Source of the DNA: Jiulongibacter sediminis
GTDB lineage: Bacteria; Bacteroidota; Bacteroidia; Cytophagales; Spirosomataceae
DNA length: 64,000 nt
Assembly: GCF_001306455.1 (NCBI RefSeq)
Contig: NZ_LGTQ01000012.1
Location: 186,001 to 250,000 of the forward strand
Reading direction: 5' to 3'
Part shown: positions 7,489-16,266 of the stretch, one piece after another
Position numbering within the stretch: position 1 is the stretch's first letter
Layout of the letters: each line of letters starts with the position of its first letter
Notes under the pieces: model-generated
What the model saw: the letters and a program-made list of their open reading frames with translations, nothing else
The model's database searches: none
What the model was told of the DNA's origin: nothing
Program-made: the position numbers and the translations under genes

Positions 7489-9864
7489 TCATCCCTGATT
7501 TATACGATAACTCAGGGTCAGATTAAACTGTCTTCTTCTGAACTGACGGTTACTTTCTGTGTAAAAACCTTCGCCTGTATTGATGGTTCGCATCCAGCGG
7601 GTATTGAAAATATCTAGCACCGCAAAATTGACGGTTCCTTTGCGTTTCAGCACATCTTTTTTCAACGCGAAATCAAAGAAATAAATGGCCTTTCGACTGC
7701 CCTGAGCAATTTTTTGAGCAGCATCATAATTGGCTCTCAGCTGCAGATCAAGATTATCCGGCAACAAGAATCTTGTGGTATATCTGGCAAACCATGTATT
7801 GGTCTCTGTTTTATATTGTTCAGAAATGTTACTTCCGTCAATATTGGCATGAAAAAGATTGAAGTTAACATCCATTTTCCACCATTTATAGGGCGAGTAA
7901 TTCGTAGTAAATTCTACGCCGTAGGCAGTTTCGCCATTCAGGTTTTGAGGTAAGGTAGTCGCAAATCCGTTTTCATCTACTTCGCGGATTCGCTCAATAT
8001 TATCTGTGGTATTCCGATAGTAAACCGAAGAAGTCAATGAACCCTTTTCAAAGTTTTTGAGATGACCTATTTCGTAAACATCACTGTATTCAGGATTGAG
8101 ATCAGGATTGCCACTGAAGAAATTCCGACTATCAGAAACCGTCATAAAAGGACTCAAATCATTATAAACCGGTCTTCTGATACGGCGGCTGTAACTTAAT
8201 TGCAATGAATTGTCATTGCCCACATCATAAGTCAGGTGAGCACTCGGGAAGAAATTGAAGTAGTTTCTGGGGTTAACTTGATTCGTTTTCTCAAGTGTGG
8301 TTGACACATCCGTCCACTCAGCTCTGAGCCCCGCCTGATAGCTAAAGCGATTATTTTTGTTTCCTAAAATACCGTAAACCGCTGAGATGTTTTCATCATA
8401 TAGAAAAACGTTATCCAACTCCGGAATTGGTGTTTCTATTCCTCCATCGCTAACATCATTCACCACATAGTCATTCTCCATGTCACGAAGAGAGATTCTT
8501 GCTCCCAGCTCTACTTTTCCTTCTTTTGAGAAAGGCTGAACATAGTCTAACTGATAAAGGAATTGTTTCTCAAACTCATCGTTAACCGAGTGCTGTACAA
8601 AGGTATTCACCTGATCCACAGAACCATCAGCTAAAGTACCTGCTTGTGTAAAAAGCTGGTCACTGTTCTCCCAATGGTCAAGGAAACGGAAGGTAGCATT
8701 AAGCTCATGGCCTTTTCGTTCAAACTGCCTTTTCCAGGTCACTACTGTTTCTGAAAGTGGTTCTACTTCATCTTCATCCTGGTTCCTGATAATTGTGGTC
8801 AGGGGATTTGAGAATGAATTGATATAATCGTTATAAACGTTCTCCGTTAATCGCTTTCCATCAGCCCGGCTGAGCATATAGGAGGCCGTTAAAATACTTT
8901 TCTCAGAGAAGTAAAAATCCAAGCCTCCACGAACGTTATTATTGAATCCAATAACATGGCCACTATTGGTTTGATCTAAAATTCGGGTTACACCTTCATC
9001 AAAAACTTCCTGGTATAAATCACCACGATAAGGTGTTTTATCATAGGTAAGAGCATAATTGACAAAGAAATTAATTTTCCTGTGGCGGTAATTCAAATTA
9101 ACTGCTGCCCCATAATTTGCCGGCACGCCGGTAATCAATTGAAAAGAGCCGTTAAAACCCTGCCTGTTTTCCTTTTTAAGAATAATATTGATAATTCCAG
9201 CCATACCCTCGGCCTCATATCTGGCAGAAGGGTTCGTGATAATTTCTACTCTCTCTACCATACTGGCCTGTAAGGAGGCAAGTCCGGCACCACCTTTAAA
9301 GGTCACCAGACCGGATGGTTTTCCGTCGATCAGGATGCGGACGTTATTGCTCCCACGCAATTTCACTGTTCCGTCAGGGTCAACTGTCACCGAAGGTATA
9401 TTAACCAATATTTGCTGAGCAGAGCCACCTGCATTGGCTAAATCTTTACCGACATTAAAAACACGTTTATCCAGGCTTAACTCCATTGAGCTTCGCTCAG
9501 CCTGAACTACGACTTCGTCAAGGTTTTGAGAGGATGAAGCTAATTCAAGGTCACCAAGATCGACCTCACTATTTTCTTCATTTATAACAAAGAAGGGCGT
9601 GTTCAACGGATTATAGCCAATGAACTCAATATTGGCGTAATACTGACCATACGGAACCTGGAGATTAAACTTCCCGGCTTCATCGGTAATATTGCCATCA
9701 ACAAGGGTACTGTCACTAGTTTTAAAAATTCTGATACTGGAGAAAGCCAGGGGAGAATCACCCTCAGCATCTACCACCCGGCCAGTCACACGCCCGGTTT
9801 GAGCCAAAGATACCAGTGAGCAAAGAATGAGAATTAACGATTTTAATAGGGTTAAATACTTCAT
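7489..9864 (-). CDS. TonB-dependent receptor with carboxypeptidase-regulatory-like N-terminal domain
   Basis: 791 residues from the ATG at 9864, chosen over an upstream in-frame codon because it begins directly with the signal peptide MKYLTLLKSLILILCSLVSLAQ. Next comes a CarboxypepD_reg-like domain (about 25-105), a plug domain (LVNIPSVTVDPDGTVKLRGSNN, then VRILIDGKPSG, about 145-190) and a long outer-membrane beta-barrel ending in alternating aromatic residues (FNLTLSYRINQ). It belongs to the OMP_b-brl_3-like receptor group, not the SusC group: no SusD gene is adjacent. Ligand unknown; the downstream TauE/SafE exporter is the only functional hint. Confidence 0.88.
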   Translation of the reverse strand: MKYLTLLKSLILILCSLVSLAQTGRVTGRVVDAEGDSPLAFSSIRIFKTSDSTLVDGNITDEAGKFNLQVPYGQYYANIEFIGYNPLNTPFFVINEENSEVDLGDLELASSSQNLDEVVVQAERSSMELSLDKRVFNVGKDLANAGGSAQQILVNIPSVTVDPDGTVKLRGSNNVRILIDGKPSGLVTFKGGAGLASLQASMVERVEIITNPSARYEAEGMAGIINIILKKENRQGFNGSFQLITGVPANYGAAVNLNYRHRKINFFVNYALTYDKTPYRGDLYQEVFDEGVTRILDQTNSGHVIGFNNNVRGGLDFYFSEKSILTASYMLSRADGKRLTENVYNDYINSFSNPLTTIIRNQDEDEVEPLSETVVTWKRQFERKGHELNATFRFLDHWENSDQLFTQAGTLADGSVDQVNTFVQHSVNDEFEKQFLYQLDYVQPFSKEGKVELGARISLRDMENDYVVNDVSDGGIETPIPELDNVFLYDENISAVYGILGNKNNRFSYQAGLRAEWTDVSTTLEKTNQVNPRNYFNFFPSAHLTYDVGNDNSLQLSYSRRIRRPVYNDLSPFMTVSDSRNFFSGNPDLNPEYSDVYEIGHLKNFEKGSLTSSVYYRNTTDNIERIREVDENGFATTLPQNLNGETAYGVEFTTNYSPYKWWKMDVNFNLFHANIDGSNISEQYKTETNTWFARYTTRFLLPDNLDLQLRANYDAAQKIAQGSRKAIYFFDFALKKDVLKRKGTVNFAVLDIFNTRWMRTINTGEGFYTESNRQFRRRQFNLTLSYRINQG

Positions 9865-9981
9865 TGGTAAGATTAAATTCAAGCAAATAACGCAAGAAAG
9901 TCAGTCATAACCGTACTAAAGCAGCATATGGAGCCCTTATTATCGACGGGTGCAAACTTTAAGAAGATGATTTTACCAAGC

Positions 9982-10962
9982 TTATGATAAAACCTTTGGA
10001 TTTACGCAGTGAATCATGGTGCCATTTTCAAGATACTGAAGAAGGTTGGCCGCCGCCAGTCGAGACATTTCATCACGAGCTTCCACAGTAGCTGACCCAA
10101 TATGTGGCAAAACGCAGACATTTGGCATCTGAAGTAAAGGGTTATCTGGTTTCATTGGTTCAGGATCAGTAACATCTAAACCAGCACCCCAGATTTGTCC
10201 TTCTTTTAAGGCATTGATCAGGTCGGTTTCCTGATGCACTTTTCCCCGAGATGTATTGACAAAAATGGCCGTCTTTTTCATTTGAGTGAAAGCGGATTTA
10301 TTGAAAATGTGCTTTGTTTCTTCACTCAGATTAGAATGAACAGAGATTACATCGCTTAATTCAAGCAACTCCTCAAAATTCACCTTTTGGGCACCTAAGT
10401 CCTTCTCAGCTTTAGCGTTGACAGATCGATTGCAATAGATAATATCCATCTGATAGGCTGCCTTACATTTTCTAGCCATTTCAAAACCGATGGCACCCAG
10501 TCCAAAAACGCCCAAGGTTTTACCATATAGCTCCTGCCCAAGATCAGCTCTGGGTCTGAAACCACCCCAGTTACTGGCTTCAATTTTCTTGTTCAACTGA
10601 AAAAAGTTTCTTGAAACAGCAATCATCAGCCCGAATGCAATGTCTGAGGTCGCCTTATTCATGGCCTGAGGAGTATGACCAACAGGTATTCCAAATTCAT
10701 TGGCGGCTTGAATATCAATATGATCAAAGCCCGCAGAAAAGGTAGAAATAACCTTAAGTTGCCTGTTATTCTCCAGAAAATTCCGATCGATTTTATCTTT
10801 GCTGGATGGAATAATGTACTCAAAATCATGCGTCAATTTCAAAAGTTCCTCATAGGAGAATGGACTGGCAGAATCACCTACTGTCAGCTCAAACCTTGCG
10901 TTGCGAAGCATTTGAAGTCCTTTTTCAGGAATATCGAGAGTGACTAGTACTTTTTTTGACAT
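9982..10962 (-). CDS. D-2-hydroxyacid dehydrogenase (glyoxylate/hydroxypyruvate reductase-like)
   Basis: A 326-residue NAD(P)-dependent oxidoreductase of the D-isomer-specific 2-hydroxyacid family. The Rossmann motif GVFGLGAIGFEMA is near residue 150. The catalytic triad is visible as Arg in NTSRGKVH, Glu in DVTDPEPM and His in LPHIGSATVEAR. The HIGSAT signature with EARDEM is typical of glyoxylate/hydroxypyruvate reductases. It converts 2-oxoacids to D-2-hydroxyacids, or the reverse, in the cytosol. It stands alone between a TonB-dependent receptor and a divergent GxxExxY gene. Confidence 0.92.
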   Translation of the reverse strand: MSKKVLVTLDIPEKGLQMLRNARFELTVGDSASPFSYEELLKLTHDFEYIIPSSKDKIDRNFLENNRQLKVISTFSAGFDHIDIQAANEFGIPVGHTPQAMNKATSDIAFGLMIAVSRNFFQLNKKIEASNWGGFRPRADLGQELYGKTLGVFGLGAIGFEMARKCKAAYQMDIIYCNRSVNAKAEKDLGAQKVNFEELLELSDVISVHSNLSEETKHIFNKSAFTQMKKTAIFVNTSRGKVHQETDLINALKEGQIWGAGLDVTDPEPMKPDNPLLQMPNVCVLPHIGSATVEARDEMSRLAAANLLQYLENGTMIHCVNPKVLS

Positions 10963-10981
10963 TGGGAGGGTTGGTTTCTTT

Positions 10982-10989
10982 CAAAATTA
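10982..10989 (-). promoter_or_regulatory. Probable -7 element of the hydroxyacid dehydrogenase gene
   Basis: TAATTTTG on the minus strand matches the Bacteroidota TAnnTTTG element exactly and lies about 20 nt upstream of the start codon. The upstream -33 part is not clear (no TTTG at the expected spacing), so this is a partial promoter match. Confidence 0.45.
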
Positions 10990-11082
10990 TCGATTAGGGT
11001 TTAACCATAACACTTAAATCGCTGCAAATGTCAGAACTTTGATTTTTTCTGATTTACTTGATTGCCTGATTTATTCACACTT

Positions 11083-11478
11083 ATGATTGATAACCAATAT
11101 AAATTCTCAGAAGAAACCTCAAAAATTATTGGCTCGGCAATGAAAGTTCATTCTGCCTTGGGTAACGGCTTCCAAGAAGTCATTTATCAAAGAGCCCTGG
11201 AAATCGAATTCACCTTTGATAAAATCCCTTTTCAACGGGAATTTGAAATGCCCATTTATTACCGAAACATTCAAATCGGCACTCAACGGGCTGATTTCTT
11301 AGTTTATGACAAAATTTCTGTAGAGCTCAAGGCTGTCATTCGATTAGAAGACGTTCACCTTGCCCAGGCCATTAATTATTTAGAGGCCTACAATCTTGAG
11401 GTCGGGCTGTTGATCAATTTTGGGGAGCGTAGCCTAAGTTTTAAACGGCTCTTAAATAAAAAATATCACCCTGAATAA
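11083..11478 (+). CDS. GxxExxY family protein
   Basis: 131 residues from the ATG at 11083; a TTG 21 nt upstream is less likely. The family signature is G29-FQ-E32-VI-Y35 in LGNGFQEVIYQRALE. Further on, RADFLVYDKISVELKA has the D...E-x-K spacing of PD-(D/E)xK nuclease folds, to which this family has been related, and it ends with INFGERSLSFKRL, also typical. The molecular function of the family is not established. It stands alone, 50 bp upstream of an Nramp-like transporter gene. Confidence 0.85.
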   Translation: MIDNQYKFSEETSKIIGSAMKVHSALGNGFQEVIYQRALEIEFTFDKIPFQREFEMPIYYRNIQIGTQRADFLVYDKISVELKAVIRLEDVHLAQAINYLEAYNLEVGLLINFGERSLSFKRLLNKKYHPE

Positions 11479-11528
11479 TCAGACCTATTCAAAAGAATCA
11501 TTAAAATCAAGGTTTAGACTTGAACTTC

Positions 11529-12728
11529 ATGAAAACCCTCTTTCAGAAAATAGGTCCAGGGCTGCTGGTTGCGGCGGCCGGAATCGGTGCGGGCGATATG
11601 ATTATCAGCATTCAAACCGGCCTCGAATTTCGGTGGATTTATCCTTTGGTGGTAATTCTGGCTTGTGTATTAAAATACACTATTACTGAGGGCATTGCCA
11701 GGCATCAGCTGGCGTCAGGAAAATCGTTAATTGAAAGGTGGAACCTGATTATGCCCCTTTGGGCTCGACTCCTCTTCATGGCCTTCTTTATCGTTTGGTC
11801 ATACATGGTGGGGGCTGCACTTATTTCCACAACAGGCCTTGCAGCTTCAACCATTTTCACCGGTCTCACGAAAGAATGGTGGGCAGCCTTGAGCAGTTTG
11901 TTAGCCTTCGTTTTAGTGTTTATTGGCAAGTATGATTTGATTGAGAAGCTCACCACCGCACTTATTTTGCTGATGTTCGGAATATTAGTGCCAGCGGCCG
12001 TTTATTATTTAATCGCAGACAAGATCACACTAGTTACCGAAAACCAATACGAACCTCTTACACTCATCATGTCAATGCTTGGCGGTGTGGGCGGTAGTGT
12101 AACCATGCTCAGTTATAGCTATTGGGCCAGCGAGAAGAAATGGTCTGCGGAAGAAGGAATTCAGAAAAGCCGCACAGATCTGAGACTCTCCTACATTATT
12201 ACCGGGATCTTCATTCTTAGTCTGATGTGCATCACTTTTAAAATGCAAAAGACTGGCGAATTGAAAAGTGGAACTGACCTGATTTTAGGCCTTGCTTCGG
12301 CCTTTGAACGACTATACGGCAAGTCGGGAGACATACTACTTAAAGTATGTTTCTGGGGTGTTGCCTTTTCTTCATTACTAGCCGTCTGGAGCGGGGTTCC
12401 TTATCTTTTTGAGGATTTCTTAAATGGACTGAAAACCGGAAGCAACAACTCAGAACCTTCGAGAACTTCAAAGACTTATCGCCTCTTTCTTGCCTTTCTT
12501 TCTCTGGCCCCCTTGGCCACCGCTATTTTTCAAAGTGCCATTAGGTCAGTCATCAATTATACACTGATCTCTTCCTTTTTTGTGCTTGGTATTTCTCTAA
12601 GTCTGCTTATTATCAACAATAACAAAAATTGGATGGGCAAGTGGACCAATACAACTGCCAACAAGATAATCTTATCTCTTTCTTTGGTTGTTTTTGGAGG
12701 ATTGTTGATTTGGCAGCTTCTTAAATAG
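11529..12728 (+). CDS. Nramp-like divalent-metal transporter homologue lacking the canonical metal-site motifs
   Basis: 399 residues from the ATG at 11529, with about 11 hydrophobic helices. The N-terminus, IGPGLLVAAAGIGAGDM, aligns with the Nramp first helix, but the usual DPGN metal-binding motif is replaced by G20-A-G-D23. In helix 6 the usual MPH stretch reads SVTMLSYSYW (about 190-199). It is therefore a distant Nramp-family (LeuT-fold) member; manganese or iron transport should not be assumed. It stands alone between the GxxExxY gene and a convergent membrane-protein gene. Confidence 0.8.
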   Translation: MKTLFQKIGPGLLVAAAGIGAGDMIISIQTGLEFRWIYPLVVILACVLKYTITEGIARHQLASGKSLIERWNLIMPLWARLLFMAFFIVWSYMVGAALISTTGLAASTIFTGLTKEWWAALSSLLAFVLVFIGKYDLIEKLTTALILLMFGILVPAAVYYLIADKITLVTENQYEPLTLIMSMLGGVGGSVTMLSYSYWASEKKWSAEEGIQKSRTDLRLSYIITGIFILSLMCITFKMQKTGELKSGTDLILGLASAFERLYGKSGDILLKVCFWGVAFSSLLAVWSGVPYLFEDFLNGLKTGSNNSEPSRTSKTYRLFLAFLSLAPLATAIFQSAIRSVINYTLISSFFVLGISLSLLIINNNKNWMGKWTNTTANKIILSLSLVVFGGLLIWQLLK

Positions 12729-12780
12729 AGATGGTCCTCTTCATCTTAAGGTATTAATCCATTTTGGGTGGGCAAAAGAA

Positions 12781-14436
12781 TCACCAATTATCGATGTAAA
12801 TGTTTTGATCAGAAAGGTAGACCTTTTGATTAACCTCTGAGACTTCATGCAATGCCAGTCGATAGAACCCCGCACTAACCGCCTCTTGAAAATACTTATC
12901 AGCCGAAATAAACATAGTCGGAACAACTTCTTGTGTAGCCGGATTGATAAAAAAACGATGGTCAATATTATACAGAACACCTATGAAGTAGCTTTCCAGT
13001 GTTTTTGTGTTTATCATACTTGCAAAATATTCGGTATCTGAATTTGAAGGGAGTATTTCTTCCTGGATAAATATTTCGATATAATCATGAGATACAGAAT
13101 CCACTGTAAACATAGAATTAACCTTTACGGTGTCCCATTCGGAAATTTGATGCGAGGCAAGGTTAAATATCCCGTGGTCCACAAAATCATGAGTTATTTC
13201 ATTGAATCTGTGATAATTCGACCAACCGATTTGTGAATCCATCAATGACCACTTATTGTTTTTTTGATAATTCATCAAATCAGCTTTTAAGCCAGAGCTG
13301 ACATGACTTGCTCTTGGAATGTTACGTGTGTAGGATTTGTACAAGTTCTTCACTCCAATAAGAGCAAATAAGAGTAACAGAGCAATTTTGAACTTTGGAC
13401 TTGTCTGACTGAAATTCTCGTATAGAAACAATAAAGTAATTACGAAAAAGAGCAACGAATACTGATTATACCATGAAGGAATGGAAAAGTTATGAATGGC
13501 CCGAACCAAGGCTACTTTAGACGCTGTACCACATACAAATAAAAAAGAACCAAGGAGAAAGTCGGAGTATTTGACGTTTTTGACCACCACTCTCAGCCAC
13601 AAACTAACGTTCATGGCAATTAATAGAACGGTCAACCACCAGCGAATCATATGACTCTCAGCCTCGTAAAAACCACCTAAAAAATCAATTCCAAAGCTTA
13701 TTGTGCTTAGATCCAGTGTTAGTTCACCAGTGTCAAACTCATAATTCTGGAAATAGGCGAAAATCGTAATAAGGCTCACGCCCAACACAATCAAAAACTT
13801 TTTCAAATACCCCCTTAAAAGATATAGGAAAGATAGAATCGGTAAAACAAGGAGTCCATTTCCATTACTGAAAGTGGCGGCTATGCCAACCAGTATGGCC
13901 GGAGTAAAATGATTTTTGTCTGCGAGGTAAAATGCAAGAAAAGAGAAGAATATTACGGCCATATTTGGCAAGCCGTAACTCAGGATACTGTTATGAAAAA
14001 ATGAGAAATTGAAGAGCAGAAAATTCACCGGCACCAGTATAAAAATATCCATTTTACGACTGATACAGTAGTAATTCAAAAGACCGGCCAAAAGAAACAA
14101 ACTAATATTCCCTACCCAAACATAGGTTCTGAAATTGATTTCACCGGTAAGCTTGAGCAGTGAAACCATTACTAGTTTTGAGTAAATAATACGATGCTGA
14201 TTAAACTGCTGATAAATTAACTTCAATTGTTCAATAAAAGAATCAGCCTCCAGAAAATCATTTATAAAACCAAAAGACCAAAAAAAGTCGTCAAAGTATG
14301 GACTGTTGACAGCGAACCGATGAACAGAAATCACATAGATTGTGAAAGCGAAAAAACAAAGGAACGACACTACAAGGAGTTTGAGTAAACCCTCTTGATA
14401 GTGCAATTTCTTAGTAATCTGATCAGCCTTTTTCAT
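12781..14436 (-). CDS. Multi-spanning membrane protein, GT-C glycosyltransferase-like
   Basis: 551 residues from the ATG at 14436; a TTG 42 nt further up is possible. About 11 hydrophobic segments are followed by a soluble C-terminal region of roughly 170 residues. The first outer loop has PYFDDFFWSF (Asp49-Asp50) and later FNQHRIIYSK (His81-Arg82), an acidic pair followed by a QHR/EHR motif as seen in many uncharacterised GT-C-fold glycosyltransferases that use polyprenyl-phosphate sugars. The donor and acceptor are unknown. It is upstream (minus strand) of nothing obvious; the nucleotide-sugar epimerase gene is next on the right. Confidence 0.7.
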   Translation of the reverse strand: MKKADQITKKLHYQEGLLKLLVVSFLCFFAFTIYVISVHRFAVNSPYFDDFFWSFGFINDFLEADSFIEQLKLIYQQFNQHRIIYSKLVMVSLLKLTGEINFRTYVWVGNISLFLLAGLLNYYCISRKMDIFILVPVNFLLFNFSFFHNSILSYGLPNMAVIFFSFLAFYLADKNHFTPAILVGIAATFSNGNGLLVLPILSFLYLLRGYLKKFLIVLGVSLITIFAYFQNYEFDTGELTLDLSTISFGIDFLGGFYEAESHMIRWWLTVLLIAMNVSLWLRVVVKNVKYSDFLLGSFLFVCGTASKVALVRAIHNFSIPSWYNQYSLLFFVITLLFLYENFSQTSPKFKIALLLLFALIGVKNLYKSYTRNIPRASHVSSGLKADLMNYQKNNKWSLMDSQIGWSNYHRFNEITHDFVDHGIFNLASHQISEWDTVKVNSMFTVDSVSHDYIEIFIQEEILPSNSDTEYFASMINTKTLESYFIGVLYNIDHRFFINPATQEVVPTMFISADKYFQEAVSAGFYRLALHEVSEVNQKVYLSDQNIYIDNW

Positions 14437-14577
14437 TCCGCGATTGGCTCCCGAAAAAAGGGCGTTTGTAGTTCTCAATAACCGAAAGCGGATTAACTTT
14501 CGTTGATCCTAAAAAAATATCCAGAATGGAAATCTCAAAATCCTGAAGATTAGAAAACGATTAGATTTTGTCTGAAA

Positions 14578-14606
14578 CAAAAAAAGACCCACCACTTGGC
14601 AGGTCT
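14578..14606 (-). terminator. Terminator after the nucleotide-sugar epimerase gene
   Basis: Stem AGACC (14585-14589) with GGTCT (14602-14606), extended by CCA and TGG inside. On the minus strand it is followed by a run of seven T, about 90 nt past the epimerase stop. Confidence 0.75.
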
Positions 14607-14621
14607 CTTGTCTCATGTCTT

Positions 14622-14691
14622 TCCGCAGGACTCTGTGAGAAATCTCATGTCTCGGTGACTGAGCTTGTCCGCAGAACTCAGTGAGTCGAAG
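14622..14691. repeat. Degenerate intergenic repeat, two units
   Basis: TCCGCAGGACTCTG at 14622-14635 is repeated imperfectly as TCCGCAGAACTCAG at 14668-14681, which continues into TGAGTCGAAG. ACTGAG and CTCAGT around the second unit can pair. The first 14 bases recur exactly at 59351-59364, again followed by AGTCGAAG, so this is a dispersed short repeat family. It sits directly behind the epimerase stop. Confidence 0.6.
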
Positions 14692-15753
14692 TCACACCCT
14701 CTTCGAAATGTTATCGTACATCTGCGTCAAGGTCGTCTTCAGATCGTATTTCCAATCCCAGTTCGGGTAGTGCTCTTTGAATTTACTGAGGTCTGAGATA
14801 TACCAGATATGATCACCGATACGATTTTCGTCAGACAGACTATAATTCATTTTGTTTCCGGTAATCTCTTCGCAAAGGGCTATCCCCTCTGTCATCGAGC
14901 AGTTTGAGAAACGACCTCCACCGGCATTATAAACTTCAGCAACACGCGGGTTTTGATAAAAATGCCAGAACATATTCACCAGATCCCAGCTATGGATATT
15001 ATCCCGCACCTGCTTACCCTTATAACCAAAAATGGTATAATGATTTCCGGTAATGGCACATTTCATCAAATAGGCCAGGAAACCGTGTAGCTGAGCACCA
15101 GAGTGATTCGGACCCGTCAGACAACCGCCACGGAAAACCCCGGTTTTCATTCCGAAATAGCGTCCATACTCCTGCACCAGCACATCAGCAGCTACTTTTG
15201 AAGCTCCGAAAAGTGAGTGCTTGGTATGGTCAATGCTCATTTGCTCGTCAATACCATTCTTGAAATAGGCATGGTCTTCGGCGATTTCCCAACGGGTTTC
15301 TTTCTCAACCAATGGAAGGAAATTCGGGTTATCTCCGTACACTTTATTGGTTGAAGTAAAAATAAAAACCGCCTCAGGACAATGTTGACGAGTCATTTCT
15401 AACATCACAAGGGTTCCGTTAGCATTCACCGTAAAATCCATGAAAGGCTCACGGGCAGCCCAGTCATGAGATGGCTGAGCAGCAGTGTGAATTATCAGCT
15501 TGATATCTTTGCCGTATTCAGCAAAAATCTTCCCGATTTCCTCTTCAGAGCGAATGTCAGCCTGATAATGTCTGTAGTTGGCGTATTGATCTTCAATTCT
15601 TTTTTTGTTCCACTCTGTCGAAGCCTCGTCTCCGAAAAAATAAGCTCTGAGATTATTGTCAATCCCGATAACGAGATCAAACTTATCGGCCATAAAGGCA
15701 ACTGATTCGCTTCCGATCAAACCGGCAGACCCGGTTACGATTGCTACGTTCAT
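14692..15753 (-). CDS. NAD-dependent epimerase, CDP-paratose 2-epimerase-like
   Basis: A 353-residue extended [14 protein letters not shown] at 6-16 is the NAD-binding Gly motif, and [13 protein letters not shown] (about 91-103) and [12 protein letters not shown] (133-144) are strong matches to the tyvelose (CDP-paratose 2-epimerase) group. Such enzymes invert a hydroxyl on a nucleotide sugar for surface polysaccharide. The catalytic YxxxK position reads F172-GAS-K176, so the usual Tyr is Phe. The gene is isolated from other sugar-nucleotide genes. A terminator-like hairpin sits only 22 bp upstream of its start. Confidence 0.85.
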   Translation of the reverse strand: MNVAIVTGSAGLIGSESVAFMADKFDLVIGIDNNLRAYFFGDEASTEWNKKRIEDQYANYRHYQADIRSEEEIGKIFAEYGKDIKLIIHTAAQPSHDWAAREPFMDFTVNANGTLVMLEMTRQHCPEAVFIFTSTNKVYGDNPNFLPLVEKETRWEIAEDHAYFKNGIDEQMSIDHTKHSLFGASKVAADVLVQEYGRYFGMKTGVFRGGCLTGPNHSGAQLHGFLAYLMKCAITGNHYTIFGYKGKQVRDNIHSWDLVNMFWHFYQNPRVAEVYNAGGGRFSNCSMTEGIALCEEITGNKMNYSLSDENRIGDHIWYISDLSKFKEHYPNWDWKYDLKTTLTQMYDNISKRV

Positions 15754-15774
15754 TTGATTGAAATGTAATTAAGC

Positions 15775-15805
15775 AAAAAAGCGAACGGCTGTATAAACCA
15801 TTCGC
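15775..15805 (-). terminator. Terminator or attenuator upstream of the epimerase gene
   Basis: GCGAACGG (15781-15788) pairs with CCATTCGC (15798-15805) with one internal mismatch; on the minus strand a run of six T follows. It lies past the stop of the small lipoprotein gene and 22 bp before the epimerase start, so the epimerase would be reached only by read-through unless a promoter overlaps it. Confidence 0.75.
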
Positions 15806-15836
15806 ACTTTAAAAATATTATTATTTAAATGCAGGA

Positions 15837-16064
15837 TTAATTACCATAAAGCTTTTCCTTGATGGCCGTAGGTCTGGCAGCATCTTCAGGTGAAGCTTCA
15901 TATTGTTGCTTTAATTGACGAGCTGGTGCATCAGGACCATCCCCGTAAATTCTTTCACTTCCGGCATTTACATCCTTCTGCTTAATCGTATTGTTCTTTT
16001 GATAATCACAAGAGCTTAGTGCTACCACGCCAGCCAGAAGGAATAAAAATCCTAATCGTTTCAT
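15837..16064 (-). CDS. Small lipoprotein of unknown function
   Basis: 75 residues from the ATG at 16064, chosen because it begins directly with the lipoprotein signal MKRLGFLFLLAGVVALSSC (lipobox Cys19); an upstream in-frame start would add 24 residues with no sense as a signal. The mature part is short, polar and rich in Ala, Asp and Lys, ending in ATAIKEK-like charged sequence. No family is recognised. It is followed by a terminator, so it is probably monocistronic. Confidence 0.65.
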   Translation of the reverse strand: MKRLGFLFLLAGVVALSSCDYQKNNTIKQKDVNAGSERIYGDGPDAPARQLKQQYEASPEDAARPTAIKEKLYGN

Positions 16065-16266
16065 TCGTATTTGTCTTAGTATAAATTTGCACAAATTTAA
16101 GTTCAGGGGTCTTAACAGCCAAAATTTATTGGACATAATCTTTAAAGTAAGATTTAAGACAAAAGACGTAAGACATTAGACAAAGGACTTAGGGCTGCTA
16201 AATGTCGGCCTTCTGAAAAATAACTTCTGACACCAGTTAATTGGCATCAGGCACCAAAAGAAATAC

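Noticed and set aside
7489-9864. SusC/SusD polysaccharide-utilisation locus
   Set aside because: The receptor is of the OMP_b-brl_3-like type and no SusD or glycoside hydrolase gene is adjacent.
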